Source: Gammaproteobacteria bacterium (GTDB lineage Bacteria > Pseudomonadota > Gammaproteobacteria > Pseudomonadales > JADFDG01). Taken from it: a stretch of DNA of 64,000 nt. The stretch covers positions 62,001-126,000 of the forward strand of contig JADFDG010000003.1 of NCBI GenBank assembly GCA_018262975.1. Reading direction: 5' to 3'. The notes below the pieces were generated by a model. The model saw only the letters and a program-made list of their open reading frames with translations, had not been told where the DNA came from and ran no database searches. Position numbers and translations under genes: made by a program. This document shows, one piece after another, positions 54,442 to 63,739 of this stretch (its first letter is position 1; every line of letters begins with the position of its first letter).

Positions 54442-55323
54442 ATGCGGATCTATCGCCATCGTGCCGATCGCATTCCCAGTGTCATCGTTCTCGGCATCTT
54501 CGCCATCCAGCTGGCCACCTTCTTCCTCGCCGACTCGCTGTGGGTCGTCGCCGGCGTGATGCTCGCGCTGCTGGCGTGTTCTGCGGTGCCCGGCGCGGTC
54601 AACCACAACCACCACCACACGCCCACCTTCATGCGCCCGTGGATGAACCGTGTCTACGAAGTAGTGCTATTCCTCGAAACCGGCGTTTTGCCGTACGCCT
54701 GGACCCTCCACCACAACCTCGGCCACCACAAGCACTACCTCGATCCCTCAAGGGATCCTGCGCCCTGGAAACATGCCGACGGACGCCTGATGTCCCGTTT
54801 CCATTACGACGTGACCGGCGCCTTGCGTATTTACCCGGAGGTGTTTCGCATCGGTCGCGCCTACCCGGAGTTGCTGCGCCGCTTCAAGGTGTGGTCGCTG
54901 GTGAGTCTCGCGGTGCTGGGCGTGTTCATCGCCCTCGATCCGGTCAAGGCACTGGTGCTGTTCGTGCTGCCGGTGCCGTTCATGTACCTCGGGTTGCTCG
55001 ACAACACCTACATGCAGCATTCCGACCTGGACATGCACGACGACTTCACCGCGTCGCGCAACACCACCAACCGACTCTACAACCTCATTTCCGGCAACCT
55101 CGGGTACCACAGCGCCCACCACATCAAGCCGCACGTGCACTGGTCGGAGTTGCCGCGCCTGCACGCGCAGTTGCAGGCGATGATCCCGGCCGGGTTGCAG
55201 TGCGATTCCGTGTTGCTCAGTGCCTGCGCCTACCGGCATTCGCGCGACGCGAGGCCCCTGCGCCGGGCGGTGGTACGTGACGTGCCGACCACGCCGGTCA
55301 GGCAGCCGCTGGCGGTAGATTGA
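54442..55323 (+). CDS. Fatty acid desaturase family membrane protein
   Basis: A 293-residue membrane di-iron enzyme. The histidine clusters are present: HNHHH (55-59), HHNLGHHKH (90-98) and HSAHH (223-227), with four to five hydrophobic segments. Substrate and position of the double bond are unknown. The ribosome site AGGGAGAG is strong, 205 bp after the SpoU gene; that gap shows no clear promoter. Confidence 0.9.
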   Translation: MRIYRHRADRIPSVIVLGIFAIQLATFFLADSLWVVAGVMLALLACSAVPGAVNHNHHHTPTFMRPWMNRVYEVVLFLETGVLPYAWTLHHNLGHHKHYLDPSRDPAPWKHADGRLMSRFHYDVTGALRIYPEVFRIGRAYPELLRRFKVWSLVSLAVLGVFIALDPVKALVLFVLPVPFMYLGLLDNTYMQHSDLDMHDDFTASRNTTNRLYNLISGNLGYHSAHHIKPHVHWSELPRLHAQLQAMIPAGLQCDSVLLSACAYRHSRDARPLRRAVVRDVPTTPVRQPLAVD

Positions 55324-55357
55324 CCGGCGTCCTCGCGGGCCGGTGCCCGCGCTCGTC

Positions 55358-55363
55358 TATACT
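55358..55363 (+). promoter_or_regulatory. -10-like box of the MgtE-like gene
   Basis: TATACT, 38 bases before the MgtE-like ATG. No clear -35. Confidence 0.35.
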
Positions 55364-55401
55364 CGTGCGGGCCAGCCCGGCCCGGTGTCCGCTCGAGCGC
55401 C

Positions 55402-56403
55402 ATGTCCCTGCCCGCTTCCCCCGTTGCCACCACCAGCCAGTTGTACGAGTCGGCACTGTCGCTGGCCACCGCACGCGTGCCGCGCGTATCGCCAGATGAC
55501 ACCGTCGATGCCGCCCGCCAGGCCCTGCACGGGCAGGACCACGACAGCCTGAGCCACCTGGTCGTGCTCGACGGGGAGCGCTTCGTCGGCATCCTGACCA
55601 TCGAGGGCCTGATGTCCGCCGCGGGCGACAGCCTGATTGGCCAGGTCATGGATGCCGACCCGCCACGCGTCGCGCCCGGCATCGACCAGGAGGTGGCGGC
55701 CTGGCAGGCCGTCAGGCACCAGGAAGCCGCCCTGGCGGTGGTCGATGCCGGCGGGCGCTTCCTCGGCATGATCCCGCCCCACCGCCTGCTGGCAGTCGTG
55801 CTGCAGGAGCACGACGAGGACATGGCGCGTGTCGGCGGCTTCCTCAAGAGTACCGACCAGGCGCGGCAGTCCGGCGAGGAGCCCGTGTGGATGCGCTTCC
55901 GTCATCGCGTGCCCTGGCTGCTGGTGGGCATCGCCGGCGCCATGCTCGCCGCCGACATCGTCAGCTGGTTCGAGCACCAGCTCAGCGCGCTGGTGATGAT
56001 CGCGTTCTTCGTGCCCGGCGTGGTGTACCTGGCCGATGCCGTGGGTACCCAGACCGAAACGGTGGTGGTGCGCGCCTTGTCGGTGGGCGTGCCGTTGCGG
56101 CGCATGGTCTGGCGGGAAGTGTTGACCGGCCTGGCGATTGGCATCGCGGTGGCGCTGCTTTCATGGCTGCTGGTGAGCTGGCGCTGGAGTGACCCGCGGC
56201 TGGCGCTGGGCGTGGGCGTGGCGCTGTTCTTCGCCTGCGCCATTGCGTCGGCAGTGGCGATGCTGTTGCCCTGGGTGCTTTCCCGCCGCGGCCTGGATCC
56301 GGCCTTCGGTGCGGGACCGCTGGCCACGGTGATACAGGACCTGTTGTCGATCGTGATCTACTTCCTGGTGGTAACGGTCGTGATGGCAGGTGCGCCGTCA
56401 TGA
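55402..56403 (+). CDS. MgtE-like transporter with CBS domains but no N domain
   Basis: A 333-residue protein: CBS pair (about 20-145) directly followed by an MgtE-type five-helix membrane domain (about 170-330, 'ALVMIAFFVPGVVYLADAVGTQTETVVVRAL'). The helical Mg2+-sensing MgtE_N domain of full-length MgtE is missing, so gating must differ. The ion is probably Mg2+ or another divalent cation. It is translationally coupled (ATGA) to the ATP-grasp-like gene. Confidence 0.85.
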   Translation: MSLPASPVATTSQLYESALSLATARVPRVSPDDTVDAARQALHGQDHDSLSHLVVLDGERFVGILTIEGLMSAAGDSLIGQVMDADPPRVAPGIDQEVAAWQAVRHQEAALAVVDAGGRFLGMIPPHRLLAVVLQEHDEDMARVGGFLKSTDQARQSGEEPVWMRFRHRVPWLLVGIAGAMLAADIVSWFEHQLSALVMIAFFVPGVVYLADAVGTQTETVVVRALSVGVPLRRMVWREVLTGLAIGIAVALLSWLLVSWRWSDPRLALGVGVALFFACAIASAVAMLLPWVLSRRGLDPAFGAGPLATVIQDLLSIVIYFLVVTVVMAGAPS

Positions 56404-57689
56404 GTGCCTGTGGTGGCAGCAGGGACGACGCGGCCGCGCAGCTCAACCGCGATTGCCACTGCGTCAGCGTTGATCGCAGCCGGCTCATGGCCGCGCTTGG
56501 CCTGGCCGGTGACCCGCAGGGCCTCGCGCGCCTGCTCGATGCCCATCCGCACCTGTTCGCCGACAGTGCCGTGTTCGTTGCGCCGATGCAGCTGGCCTGC
56601 ATGGCGCGCACCATCGCGGCGGTCGAGCAGGTGGTGGCGCTGCCCGGCTGGCAGTCGCGCGTGCTGGCGCAAGCGGGTGCCCACGCGCGTGTCGTGACGC
56701 CGGCGCGCGGCGTTTTCCTGGGTTACGACTTCCACCTGGGCGCCGACGGGCCACAACTCATCGAGATCAACACCAATGCCGGCGGTGCCCTGCTGAACGT
56801 GGCTCTGCGCCAGGCGCAGGTTGCCTGCTGCGACGCCATCAATCCCGCGCTGTGCCTGCGCGAGTCGTCGGACACCGCGGCCGCCTTCGTGGCGATGTTC
56901 CGCGAGGAGTGGCGGCTCGCGCGCGGGGATGCCCCGTTGCTGCGCATGGCCATTGTCGACGACCAGCCGGAAGGCCAGTTCCTCTACCCGGAATTCGAAC
57001 GCTTCGCGCAACTGTTCGCCGCCCACGGCCTGGCCGCCGTGGTCATCGACGCGGCCGCCCTGGCGGTGCGCGACGATGCGCTGTGGGCAGGTGACCAGCG
57101 CATCGACCTGGTCTACAACCGCCTGACCGATTTTTCGCTCGACGAGCCGCGCCACGCGGCGCTGGCCGAGGCCTGGCGGCGTGATCTCGCGGTGATCACC
57201 CCGCACCCGCGCGCGCATGCGCTGTATGCCGACAAGCGCAACCTCGCGTTGCTGACCGATGCGGCGGCGTTGCGCGGGCTGGGTGCCGCGGAGGCCGATA
57301 TCGCCGCGCTGCTGGCGGGCATTCCGCGCACGGTCGTGGTGGACGCGACAAATGCCGCCGCGCTGTGGGAAGCGCGCCGCCAGTGGTTCTTCAAGCCGGC
57401 TACCGGCTACGGCAGCAAGGCCGCCTACCGCGGCGACAAGCTGACGCGCGGCAAGTGGGAGGAAATCCTTGCCGCGGTGGCCGCCGGCCACGCGTACGTC
57501 GCCCAGACGCTGGTGCCGCCGAGCGAACGCCACCTGCAGGTGGATGGCGAGCCGCGCGCCCTGAAGGTGGATATCCGCAACTACGTCTATGCCGGCCGGG
57601 TGCAACTGGTCAGCGCCCGGCTGTACCAGGGGCAGACCACCAACTTCCGCACCCCCGGCGGCGGCTTTGCGCCGGTGTTCGCCGCCTAG
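56400..57689 (+). CDS. ATP-grasp-like protein of unknown function
   Basis: A 429-residue protein that I cannot assign to a named enzyme. ATP-grasp-like features: 'LIEINTNAGGALLNVAL' (about 120-136), 'DLVYNRLTDFSL' (about 236), 'WFFKPATGYGSKAAYRGDKL' (about 328) and 'AYVAQTLVPPSERHLQVDG'. The order of these segments suggests a permuted or glutathionylspermidine-synthetase-like arrangement. Its start overlaps the stop of the MgtE-like gene, so the two are made together. Confidence 0.75.
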   Translation: MSACGGSRDDAAAQLNRDCHCVSVDRSRLMAALGLAGDPQGLARLLDAHPHLFADSAVFVAPMQLACMARTIAAVEQVVALPGWQSRVLAQAGAHARVVTPARGVFLGYDFHLGADGPQLIEINTNAGGALLNVALRQAQVACCDAINPALCLRESSDTAAAFVAMFREEWRLARGDAPLLRMAIVDDQPEGQFLYPEFERFAQLFAAHGLAAVVIDAAALAVRDDALWAGDQRIDLVYNRLTDFSLDEPRHAALAEAWRRDLAVITPHPRAHALYADKRNLALLTDAAALRGLGAAEADIAALLAGIPRTVVVDATNAAALWEARRQWFFKPATGYGSKAAYRGDKLTRGKWEEILAAVAAGHAYVAQTLVPPSERHLQVDGEPRALKVDIRNYVYAGRVQLVSARLYQGQTTNFRTPGGGFAPVFAA

Positions 57690-57707
57690 CGGCCGGATAT
57701 GGCGATG

Positions 57708-59327
57708 TTACGGCATCAGGTGGTTCGCATACTGCTTGCGCAGGTCCACCTTCAGCAGCTTGCCGGTCGCCGTGTGCGGCAGGTCCTTCACGAACAGCAC
57801 GTCGTCCGGCAGCCAGAACTTCGCCACGTGTCCTGACAGGTAGTCGAGCATCTCCTCCTTCGTGCAGGCGTGGTTGTCCTTGAGGATGCACAGCAGCAGC
57901 GGGCGCTCGTCCCATTTCGGGTGCGGCACGCCGATCACGCAGGCTTCCTTGATGGCGGGGTGGCCCACGGCGACGTTTTCGAGGTCGATGGAGCTGATCC
58001 ATTCGCCGCCGGACTTGATCACGTCCTTCTTGCGGTCGACGATCTGCATGGTGTTGAGTTCGTCGAGCGTGGCCACGTCGCCGGTGTCGAACCAGCCGTC
58101 AACGAACGACGAGCGGTCGTCGTTCCTGTAGTAGTTGCCGACGATCCACGGGCCGCGCACCAGCAGGCGGCCGAAGGTCTTGCCGTCACGCGGCAGTTCC
58201 TTGCCGGCGTCGTCGATGATCTTCAGTTCCACGCCGAACACCGGGCGTCCCTGCTTGGCCTGGCGCGCGTAGCGTTCTTCGGCCGGTAGCGCCATCAGTT
58301 CCGTGGTCGGTGCATTCACCGTGCCCAGCGGACTCATCTCGGTCATGCCCCAGGCGTGCACCAGGAAGGCGCCGTGCTTCTGGTCGAAGGCGCGGATCAT
58401 CGACAGCGGCGCCGCCGAACCACCCACCACCACGCGCTTGACGGTGGTCAGGCGCGCGTTGATCGAGTCCAGGTAGTTGAGCAGGCCCAGCCACACGGTG
58501 GGCACGCCCAGCGCCAGCGTCACCTGCTCGCGTTCGATCAGTTCGTGCAGGCTCTTGCCGTCGAGCGCCGGGCCGGGGAAGGCGAGTTTCGCGCCGGTCA
58601 TCGCCGCCGCGTAGGGAATGCCCCAGGAATTGACGTGGAACATCGGCACCACCGGCAGGATCACCGTGTCGCCGCCGATGTCCAGCGCCGCCGGCGCCTG
58701 TGCTCCCCATGCGTGCAGCACGGTGGAGCGGTGCGTGTACATCACGCCCTTGGGGTTACCGGTCGTGCCGGAGGTGTAGCACAGCGCCGCCGGCGCGCGT
58801 TCGTCGAGCTCAGGCCAGTGGTATTGCGTGGATTCGCGGGCGATCAGTTCCTCGTAGCAGATCACGTTCGGCAGGTTCACCTTCGGCATGGTATCGCCGT
58901 CGGTCATCACCACGATGGCCTCGATGGTCTTCAGGTGGTCGGCGATGGCCTCCACCAGCGGCAGGAAGGTCAGGTCCACGAACAGCACGCGGTCTTCGGC
59001 GTGGTTGGCGATCCAGGTGACCTGCTCGGGGAACAGCCGCGGGTTGATGGTGTGCAGCACCGCGCCCATGCCGGAAATGCCGAAGTACAGTTCGAGGTGG
59101 CGATAGGTGTTCCAGGCCAGCGTGCCGACGCGGTCGCCGGGCTTCACGCCCAGGCGGGTCAGCGCGTTGGCGACCTTGGCGGCGCGCAGCGCGGCCTCGC
59201 CCCAGGTGTAGCGATGGATGTCGCCCTCGACGCGGCGGGTAACGATTTCCGCCTGCGAATGGTTCTGCACGGCATGGGCCAGCAGCGAGGAAACGAGCAG
59301 GGGACGGTCCATCATGTGACTGGTCAT
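57708..59327 (-). CDS. Fatty-acyl-CoA ligase (AMP-binding)
   Basis: A 539-residue AMP-forming acyl-CoA synthetase. The P-loop '[21 protein letters not shown]', '[12 protein letters not shown]', '[34 protein letters not shown]' and the C-terminal Lys in '[14 protein letters not shown]' are present. Similar to medium/long-chain ligases of fatty acid degradation. The ATG start follows GGAGAACA. Converges with the ATP-grasp-like gene. Confidence 0.93.
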   Translation of the reverse strand: MTSHMMDRPLLVSSLLAHAVQNHSQAEIVTRRVEGDIHRYTWGEAALRAAKVANALTRLGVKPGDRVGTLAWNTYRHLELYFGISGMGAVLHTINPRLFPEQVTWIANHAEDRVLFVDLTFLPLVEAIADHLKTIEAIVVMTDGDTMPKVNLPNVICYEELIARESTQYHWPELDERAPAALCYTSGTTGNPKGVMYTHRSTVLHAWGAQAPAALDIGGDTVILPVVPMFHVNSWGIPYAAAMTGAKLAFPGPALDGKSLHELIEREQVTLALGVPTVWLGLLNYLDSINARLTTVKRVVVGGSAAPLSMIRAFDQKHGAFLVHAWGMTEMSPLGTVNAPTTELMALPAEERYARQAKQGRPVFGVELKIIDDAGKELPRDGKTFGRLLVRGPWIVGNYYRNDDRSSFVDGWFDTGDVATLDELNTMQIVDRKKDVIKSGGEWISSIDLENVAVGHPAIKEACVIGVPHPKWDERPLLLCILKDNHACTKEEMLDYLSGHVAKFWLPDDVLFVKDLPHTATGKLLKVDLRKQYANHLMP

Positions 59328-59452
59328 TGTTGTTCTCCGGGGCACGCGATGCCGGGTGGTCCGCCGGCCAGCGGCCGGGCAGGGGGGTGCGGTCGATTCT
59401 GCCGACGTGCCGCGCGCCTGCCAACCCGATCCGTGACCCCCGGGTCATCGGC

Positions 59453-59458
59453 TAGAAT
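59453..59458 (+). promoter_or_regulatory. -10-like box of efpL
   Basis: TAGAAT, 35 bases before the efpL ATG. No good -35. Confidence 0.35.
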
Positions 59459-59493
59459 GGCCGGGTTTCCTTCCCTTTGCTGCGGGTTTTTCC

Positions 59494-60063
59494 ATGCCAC
59501 GTGCCAACGAGATCAAGCGTGCCGACGTCGTCGAGATCAACGGGCAGCTGCTGGTGGTGCGCGAGATCGAGGTGCAGAACCCGTCCGCGCGCGGCGCCTC
59601 CACGCTGTACAAGATGCGTTTCTCCAACGTGCAGACCAAGTTAAAGCACATGGAGACCTTCAAGGGCGACGACATGCTGAAGACCGTCGACCTCACCCGC
59701 CACAAGGTCACGTTCTCCTACGTGGACGGCGACGAGTACGTGTTCATGGACGACGAGGACTTCACCGAGTACCGCTTCAACACCGACGACATCGCCGACG
59801 AGCTGCCGTTCATCACCGAGGACATCCAGGGTTGCCAGGTGTTCACGGTGGACGGCACGCCCATTGGTCTGGAGTTGCCGCAGACGGTGGAAATGACCAT
59901 CACCGAGACGCCGCCGCCGCTCAAGGGCGCCTCCGCCACCTCGCGGACCAAGCCGGCGCACTTCGTCACCGGGCTGGTGGTGCAGGTGCCCGACTACCTG
60001 GAAACCGGCGACCGCATCCGCATCCACACCGCCGAGAAGCGCTACACGGGCCGCGCCGAGTGA
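59494..60063 (+). CDS. efpL: Elongation factor P-like protein EfpL (YeiP)
   Basis: An EF-P paralogue of 189 residues that relieves ribosome stalling at proline and other difficult stretches. The loop that carries the modified Lys in EF-P here reads '[14 protein letters not shown]', with Arg in place of Lys, as in the EfpL branch. The three OB/KOW domains are present ('[10 protein letters not shown]', '[12 protein letters not shown]', '[21 protein letters not shown]'). Its TGA overlaps the GTG of the next gene. Confidence 0.93.
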   Translation: MPRANEIKRADVVEINGQLLVVREIEVQNPSARGASTLYKMRFSNVQTKLKHMETFKGDDMLKTVDLTRHKVTFSYVDGDEYVFMDDEDFTEYRFNTDDIADELPFITEDIQGCQVFTVDGTPIGLELPQTVEMTITETPPPLKGASATSRTKPAHFVTGLVVQVPDYLETGDRIRIHTAEKRYTGRAE

Positions 60064-61136
60064 TACGCGCGCTGCTGCTCGGTTGCTGCCTGGTGCTGCT
60101 CGCCGGCTGCGAGAGCCTGGGCTATTACCGGCAGGGCATCGCCGGCCAGCTGGCGTTCTACGGTGCGCGAGAGCCGATCGACAAGGTGCTGGCACGCGAC
60201 GACCTGTCGCCCGAGGTACGCACGCGCCTGGCGCAGGTGCCGCGCATGACGGCCTTCGCCCGCGACGAACTGAAATTGCCCGTCAAGGGCCAGTACCGCG
60301 ACTACGTGCAGCTGGACCGTCCGGCGGTGCTGTGGAGCGTGTTCGCGGCGCCGGAACTGTCGCTGCAGGCGTACCGCTGGTGTTACCTGTTCGGTTCGCT
60401 GTGCGTGGAATACCGCGGTTACTTCCGCGAGGAGGACGCGCGTACCTACGCGGCGAAGCTGGCGGCGAAGGGTTACGACACCCACATCGGCAGCGTGACG
60501 GCCTTTTCCTCGCTGGGCCTGCTCGACGACCCGGTGACCAGCGTGCTGGTGGCCTATCCCGATGACCTGCTGGCGAGCATCCTCTTCCATGAGCTCGCGC
60601 ACGCGGTGCTCTACGTGAAGGACGACACGGTATTCAACGAGAGCTTTGCCTCGGCGGTCGCCGACGAGGGGCTCACGCGCTGGCTGGCGTCGCAAGGGCG
60701 CCCGGGTGACAGCGGTTTCGTGCAGCGCATCCGCGACCAGCAGGCCCTGCTCACGGCTGTGGCGCTGGAGGTGCGCGCGCAACTTGGCGAGGTCTATGCC
60801 GCGCCGCTTTCCGATGCGGAAAAGCGCCTGCGCAAGCAGCAGGTACTGGAGGACGCCGTGGATCTTTACCGCGCGCGCTGCGCGGCCACGCCGGCGCTCG
60901 GCGGTGATTGCCCGCATGCCGGCTGGTTCGGCGAGGGGCTCAACAATGCGCGCCTCAACGCCGTGGCGACCTACGAGCAGCGCGTGCCGGCCTTCGCCCG
61001 CTTGCTGGCTGCCCACGACGGCGACATGGCCGCCTTCTACCGCACCGTCGAGGCGCTCGGCGAACTGCCGCGCGCGCAGCGCGACCACGCGCTCGACGCG
61101 ATGATGCCGGTTGTACCGGAGGAAACCCCGCGATGA
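60060..61136 (+). CDS. Lipoprotein aminopeptidase (HExxH, PF10023-type)
   Basis: A 358-residue predicted lipoprotein (signal peptide, lipobox 'LLAGC', Cys17). The zinc motif HELAH is at 177-181, with Glu194 in '[12 protein letters not shown]' 13 residues on as the likely third ligand, the gluzincin arrangement. The surroundings '[28 protein letters not shown]' match the 'putative aminopeptidase' family. Starts with GTG overlapping efpL and its stop overlaps the rhomboid ATG, so all three are coupled. Confidence 0.88.
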   Translation: MIRALLLGCCLVLLAGCESLGYYRQGIAGQLAFYGAREPIDKVLARDDLSPEVRTRLAQVPRMTAFARDELKLPVKGQYRDYVQLDRPAVLWSVFAAPELSLQAYRWCYLFGSLCVEYRGYFREEDARTYAAKLAAKGYDTHIGSVTAFSSLGLLDDPVTSVLVAYPDDLLASILFHELAHAVLYVKDDTVFNESFASAVADEGLTRWLASQGRPGDSGFVQRIRDQQALLTAVALEVRAQLGEVYAAPLSDAEKRLRKQQVLEDAVDLYRARCAATPALGGDCPHAGWFGEGLNNARLNAVATYEQRVPAFARLLAAHDGDMAAFYRTVEALGELPRAQRDHALDAMMPVVPEETPR

Positions 61137-62002
61137 TGCTCGCCCGTTTCGACAACCTGCGCATGGCGCGCGCGTTCAGCGACTACCTGCGCAAGCAGGG
61201 CCTGCCGCATCGCCTGGAGCAGAGCGGCAGCGCGCTCGAATTGTGGGTCGATGACGAGGCCCGGCTGGACGAGGCGCGCCGCGAGCTGGCGCGCTTCCGC
61301 GAGGACCCGGGCAACCCGCGCTACTTCGCGGCGTCCTGGCAGGCACCGCCGGAGGCCGGCGCGGTGGACGACCTCTCGCGTCGTTACGGGTCCGGCATCG
61401 GTGACCTGGCGCCGGGTCGGTTGTTGCGCAGTCGTGGCCCGGTGACCCTCGCGTTGCTGTTCGCCTGCGTCGCCGTGGCCGTATACACCGGCGTGGGTGA
61501 ACGGCTGTCCGCGGTCGAGCCGCTGCTGTTTCCCGACAGTGCCGGCGGGCCGCTGGCATCGGGTGAACCGTGGCGCCTGATCACGCCGATCCTGCTGCAC
61601 TTCGGCGGCGTGCACCTGGTGTTCAACCTGCTGTGGTGGTGGACGCTGGGCGGCATCATCGAGCGCTTCCAGAGTTCCTTCCAGCTGGCGATGCTCACCC
61701 TGGGCATCGGCCTGGTCAGCAACGCGGGGCAGTACTGGGCGGATGGCCCGGCGTTCGGCGGCTTGTCAGGCGTGATCTACGGCCTGATGGGCTACCTGTG
61801 GCTTTACGGCCGGGTGAACCCGCGCGCCGGCTACCAGCTGCAACCGGCGATCGTGAATTTCATGCTGGTGTGGATGGTGCTGGGGTTCACCGGGTTGATC
61901 GGCCCGGTAGCCAACGCCGCGCACCTGTCCGGGCTGCTGGCCGGCTGCGCCATCGGCGTGGTGTTCGGCCTGTACCGCCGGCAGGTCTACTACCGCGACT
62001 GA
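61133..62002 (+). CDS. Rhomboid-family intramembrane serine protease
   Basis: A 289-residue GlpG-like protease: N-terminal cytoplasmic domain (about 1-85, '[24 protein letters not shown]'), then six helices. The catalytic dyad is Ser212 in 'GGLSGVIYGLMGY' and His264 in 'NAAHLSGL'; Asn165 in 'HLVFNLLWWW' is the oxyanion residue. It cleaves membrane proteins near their helix tops. Expressed with efpL and the lipoprotein aminopeptidase. Confidence 0.93.
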   Translation: MMLARFDNLRMARAFSDYLRKQGLPHRLEQSGSALELWVDDEARLDEARRELARFREDPGNPRYFAASWQAPPEAGAVDDLSRRYGSGIGDLAPGRLLRSRGPVTLALLFACVAVAVYTGVGERLSAVEPLLFPDSAGGPLASGEPWRLITPILLHFGGVHLVFNLLWWWTLGGIIERFQSSFQLAMLTLGIGLVSNAGQYWADGPAFGGLSGVIYGLMGYLWLYGRVNPRAGYQLQPAIVNFMLVWMVLGFTGLIGPVANAAHLSGLLAGCAIGVVFGLYRRQVYYRD

Positions 62003-62125
62003 ATCCGTCCCCTCGCTACGGGTGTGCCCGCTTGCTAGAGTAGGGCGCTACACCCACGGTGCCGTCCGGCCAGGGCAGGCCGTCACACAAGAGCACCGGG
62101 GCAACCCATTGGCAGGGGATTTCCC

Positions 62126-63700
62126 ATGCTCGCCAACCTCCGTTTCCGCCGTCACCGCGAAAGACTCTATACGTGGCTGATCGTTCTGGCCGGCCTCGCC
62201 GTCGCGCTGATCGCCGCGTGGCTCGCCCGTGACCATTCCATGCGCCAGGCCAGCGATGGCTTCCAGCGCGAGGTGAGCGCGCGCAGCGCGGCGTTCGATG
62301 CCTCCGTCGCGCGGCATGTGCAGATGGTGCGCTCGCTGGCGGCGTTCGTTGCCACCCGTGACCAGTTGCAGGCGACAGACTTCCGCGCCTTCGTCGATTC
62401 CATGCGTGGCGGCATCCCGGGCATGCAGGCCATGCAATGGATGCCGGTGGTGGGTGCCGCGCAGCGGCTGTCCTTCGAGCAGGCTGCGCAGTCCGACTAT
62501 GCCAATTACCGGCTGACCGAGCAGGTGAGCCTGTGGGAGCTGGTGCAGGCGCACGAGCGCGAGCAGTACGTGCCGGTGCGGCTGGTCGAGCCGCTGGCCG
62601 GCAACGAGCCGGTAGTCGGTTTCGATGCGCTGTCCGACCCGCTGCTGGCCGATGCGCTCGCGCGTGCCGCCGCCAGCGGCGACGTGGTGGCCACCGAGCG
62701 GCTGGTGCTGGTGCAGGACGACGACGGCGTGCGCTACGGCGTCATGCTGGTGTCGGCGGTGCCGGGCCGGGATGGCAGCGTGCGCGGTTACGTGGCCGGC
62801 GTGTTCCGCATCGGCGACTTGCTGCAGGCCGCGCTCGCCGGCCTGCCGCCGGTGGGGCTGCACTTCAGCGTGACCGATGCCAGCGGGCCGGGCGCCGAGC
62901 GCGCGCTGCACGTGTTCAGCGATCGCCTCACCGATGTCGGCGACCTGCTGGAAACGCCGTTCGAGCCGCACGAAAAGTCGCCGGCCGATGCCCTGCTGGC
63001 CACCCATGACCTGCGCGTCGGCGATCGCCTGTGGCGTGTCTACTACGAGGCCGGTCCCGGCTATTTCGCACCGTTGCCGCCGGTGCCGGCATGGGCGGCC
63101 GCGCTGGTGGTGCTGCTGGTCACCGCCATGGTGACGGCGCTGTTGCTGCTGATGCAGAAACGCGCGCAGTTGCTGGCGCGTTCGAGCCTCGCCGACGGTC
63201 TCTCCGGCCTGGCCAACCGCGCCTTCTGCGACCGCATGCTGGCCGCCGAATGGGACCGCGCCATCCGTTTTGGCAAGCCCTTGTCGGTGGTGGTGGTCGA
63301 CATCGATCACTTCACCGATTACAACGCGCAGTTCGGCCCGCTCGCCGGTGATGATTGCCTGCGCCGCGTCGGCCATGTGCTGGCGGAGGTGCCGGCACGC
63401 TCCTCGGACTTCGTGTGTCGCTACAGTGGCGACCGCTTCGTGGTGATCCTGCCGGAGACCCCGCATGCCGGCGCCCATGCGCTGGCCGGGCGTGCTGCCC
63501 GGGCCGTGCAAGCCCTGGCCCTGGCCCACCCGGGGCGGACCCCGGAGCCGCTGGTGAGCGTGAGCGTGGTCGCCGCCACTGCGCAGCCGCAGCGTGGCGA
63601 TTCGCTGCCCGGTTTCATCGGCAAGGCCCTGGAGTTGCTCGATTCGGCAGAGCGCGGTGAGGGCAATGCGGTGCTCGGGCTTTCCGTGGCCGCGGGCTGA
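62126..63700 (+). CDS. CHASE-GGDEF protein with degenerate active site
   Basis: 524 residues: membrane helix (about 13-32), periplasmic CHASE domain (about 45-255; 'PGMQAMQWMPVV' and 'RYGVMLVSAVPG' are typical), a second helix (about 318-340) and a GGDEF domain (about 350-515). The active-site signature is SGDRF (434-438), lacking the catalytic Glu, while the inhibitory site RSSD (425-428) is intact. It is more likely a c-di-GMP receptor than a cyclase (inference). The metal Asp of 'VVDIDHFTDYN' is kept. Confidence 0.88.
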   Translation: MLANLRFRRHRERLYTWLIVLAGLAVALIAAWLARDHSMRQASDGFQREVSARSAAFDASVARHVQMVRSLAAFVATRDQLQATDFRAFVDSMRGGIPGMQAMQWMPVVGAAQRLSFEQAAQSDYANYRLTEQVSLWELVQAHEREQYVPVRLVEPLAGNEPVVGFDALSDPLLADALARAAASGDVVATERLVLVQDDDGVRYGVMLVSAVPGRDGSVRGYVAGVFRIGDLLQAALAGLPPVGLHFSVTDASGPGAERALHVFSDRLTDVGDLLETPFEPHEKSPADALLATHDLRVGDRLWRVYYEAGPGYFAPLPPVPAWAAALVVLLVTAMVTALLLLMQKRAQLLARSSLADGLSGLANRAFCDRMLAAEWDRAIRFGKPLSVVVVDIDHFTDYNAQFGPLAGDDCLRRVGHVLAEVPARSSDFVCRYSGDRFVVILPETPHAGAHALAGRAARAVQALALAHPGRTPEPLVSVSVVAATAQPQRGDSLPGFIGKALELLDSAERGEGNAVLGLSVAAG

Positions 63701-63739
63701 GCCGATAATCCGGCCATCCAGGCAATCAGGGTTTCCAGC

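Noticed and set aside
58356-60059. Long upstream extension of the lipoprotein aminopeptidase
   Set aside because: It lies antisense to the acyl-CoA ligase and in another frame of efpL; the GTG at 60060 begins a proper lipoprotein signal peptide.
62005-62045. CCCCTCGCTAC after the rhomboid gene as a repeat remnant
   Set aside because: Only the last ~11 bases match; the G5/C5 core is absent, so chance is likely.
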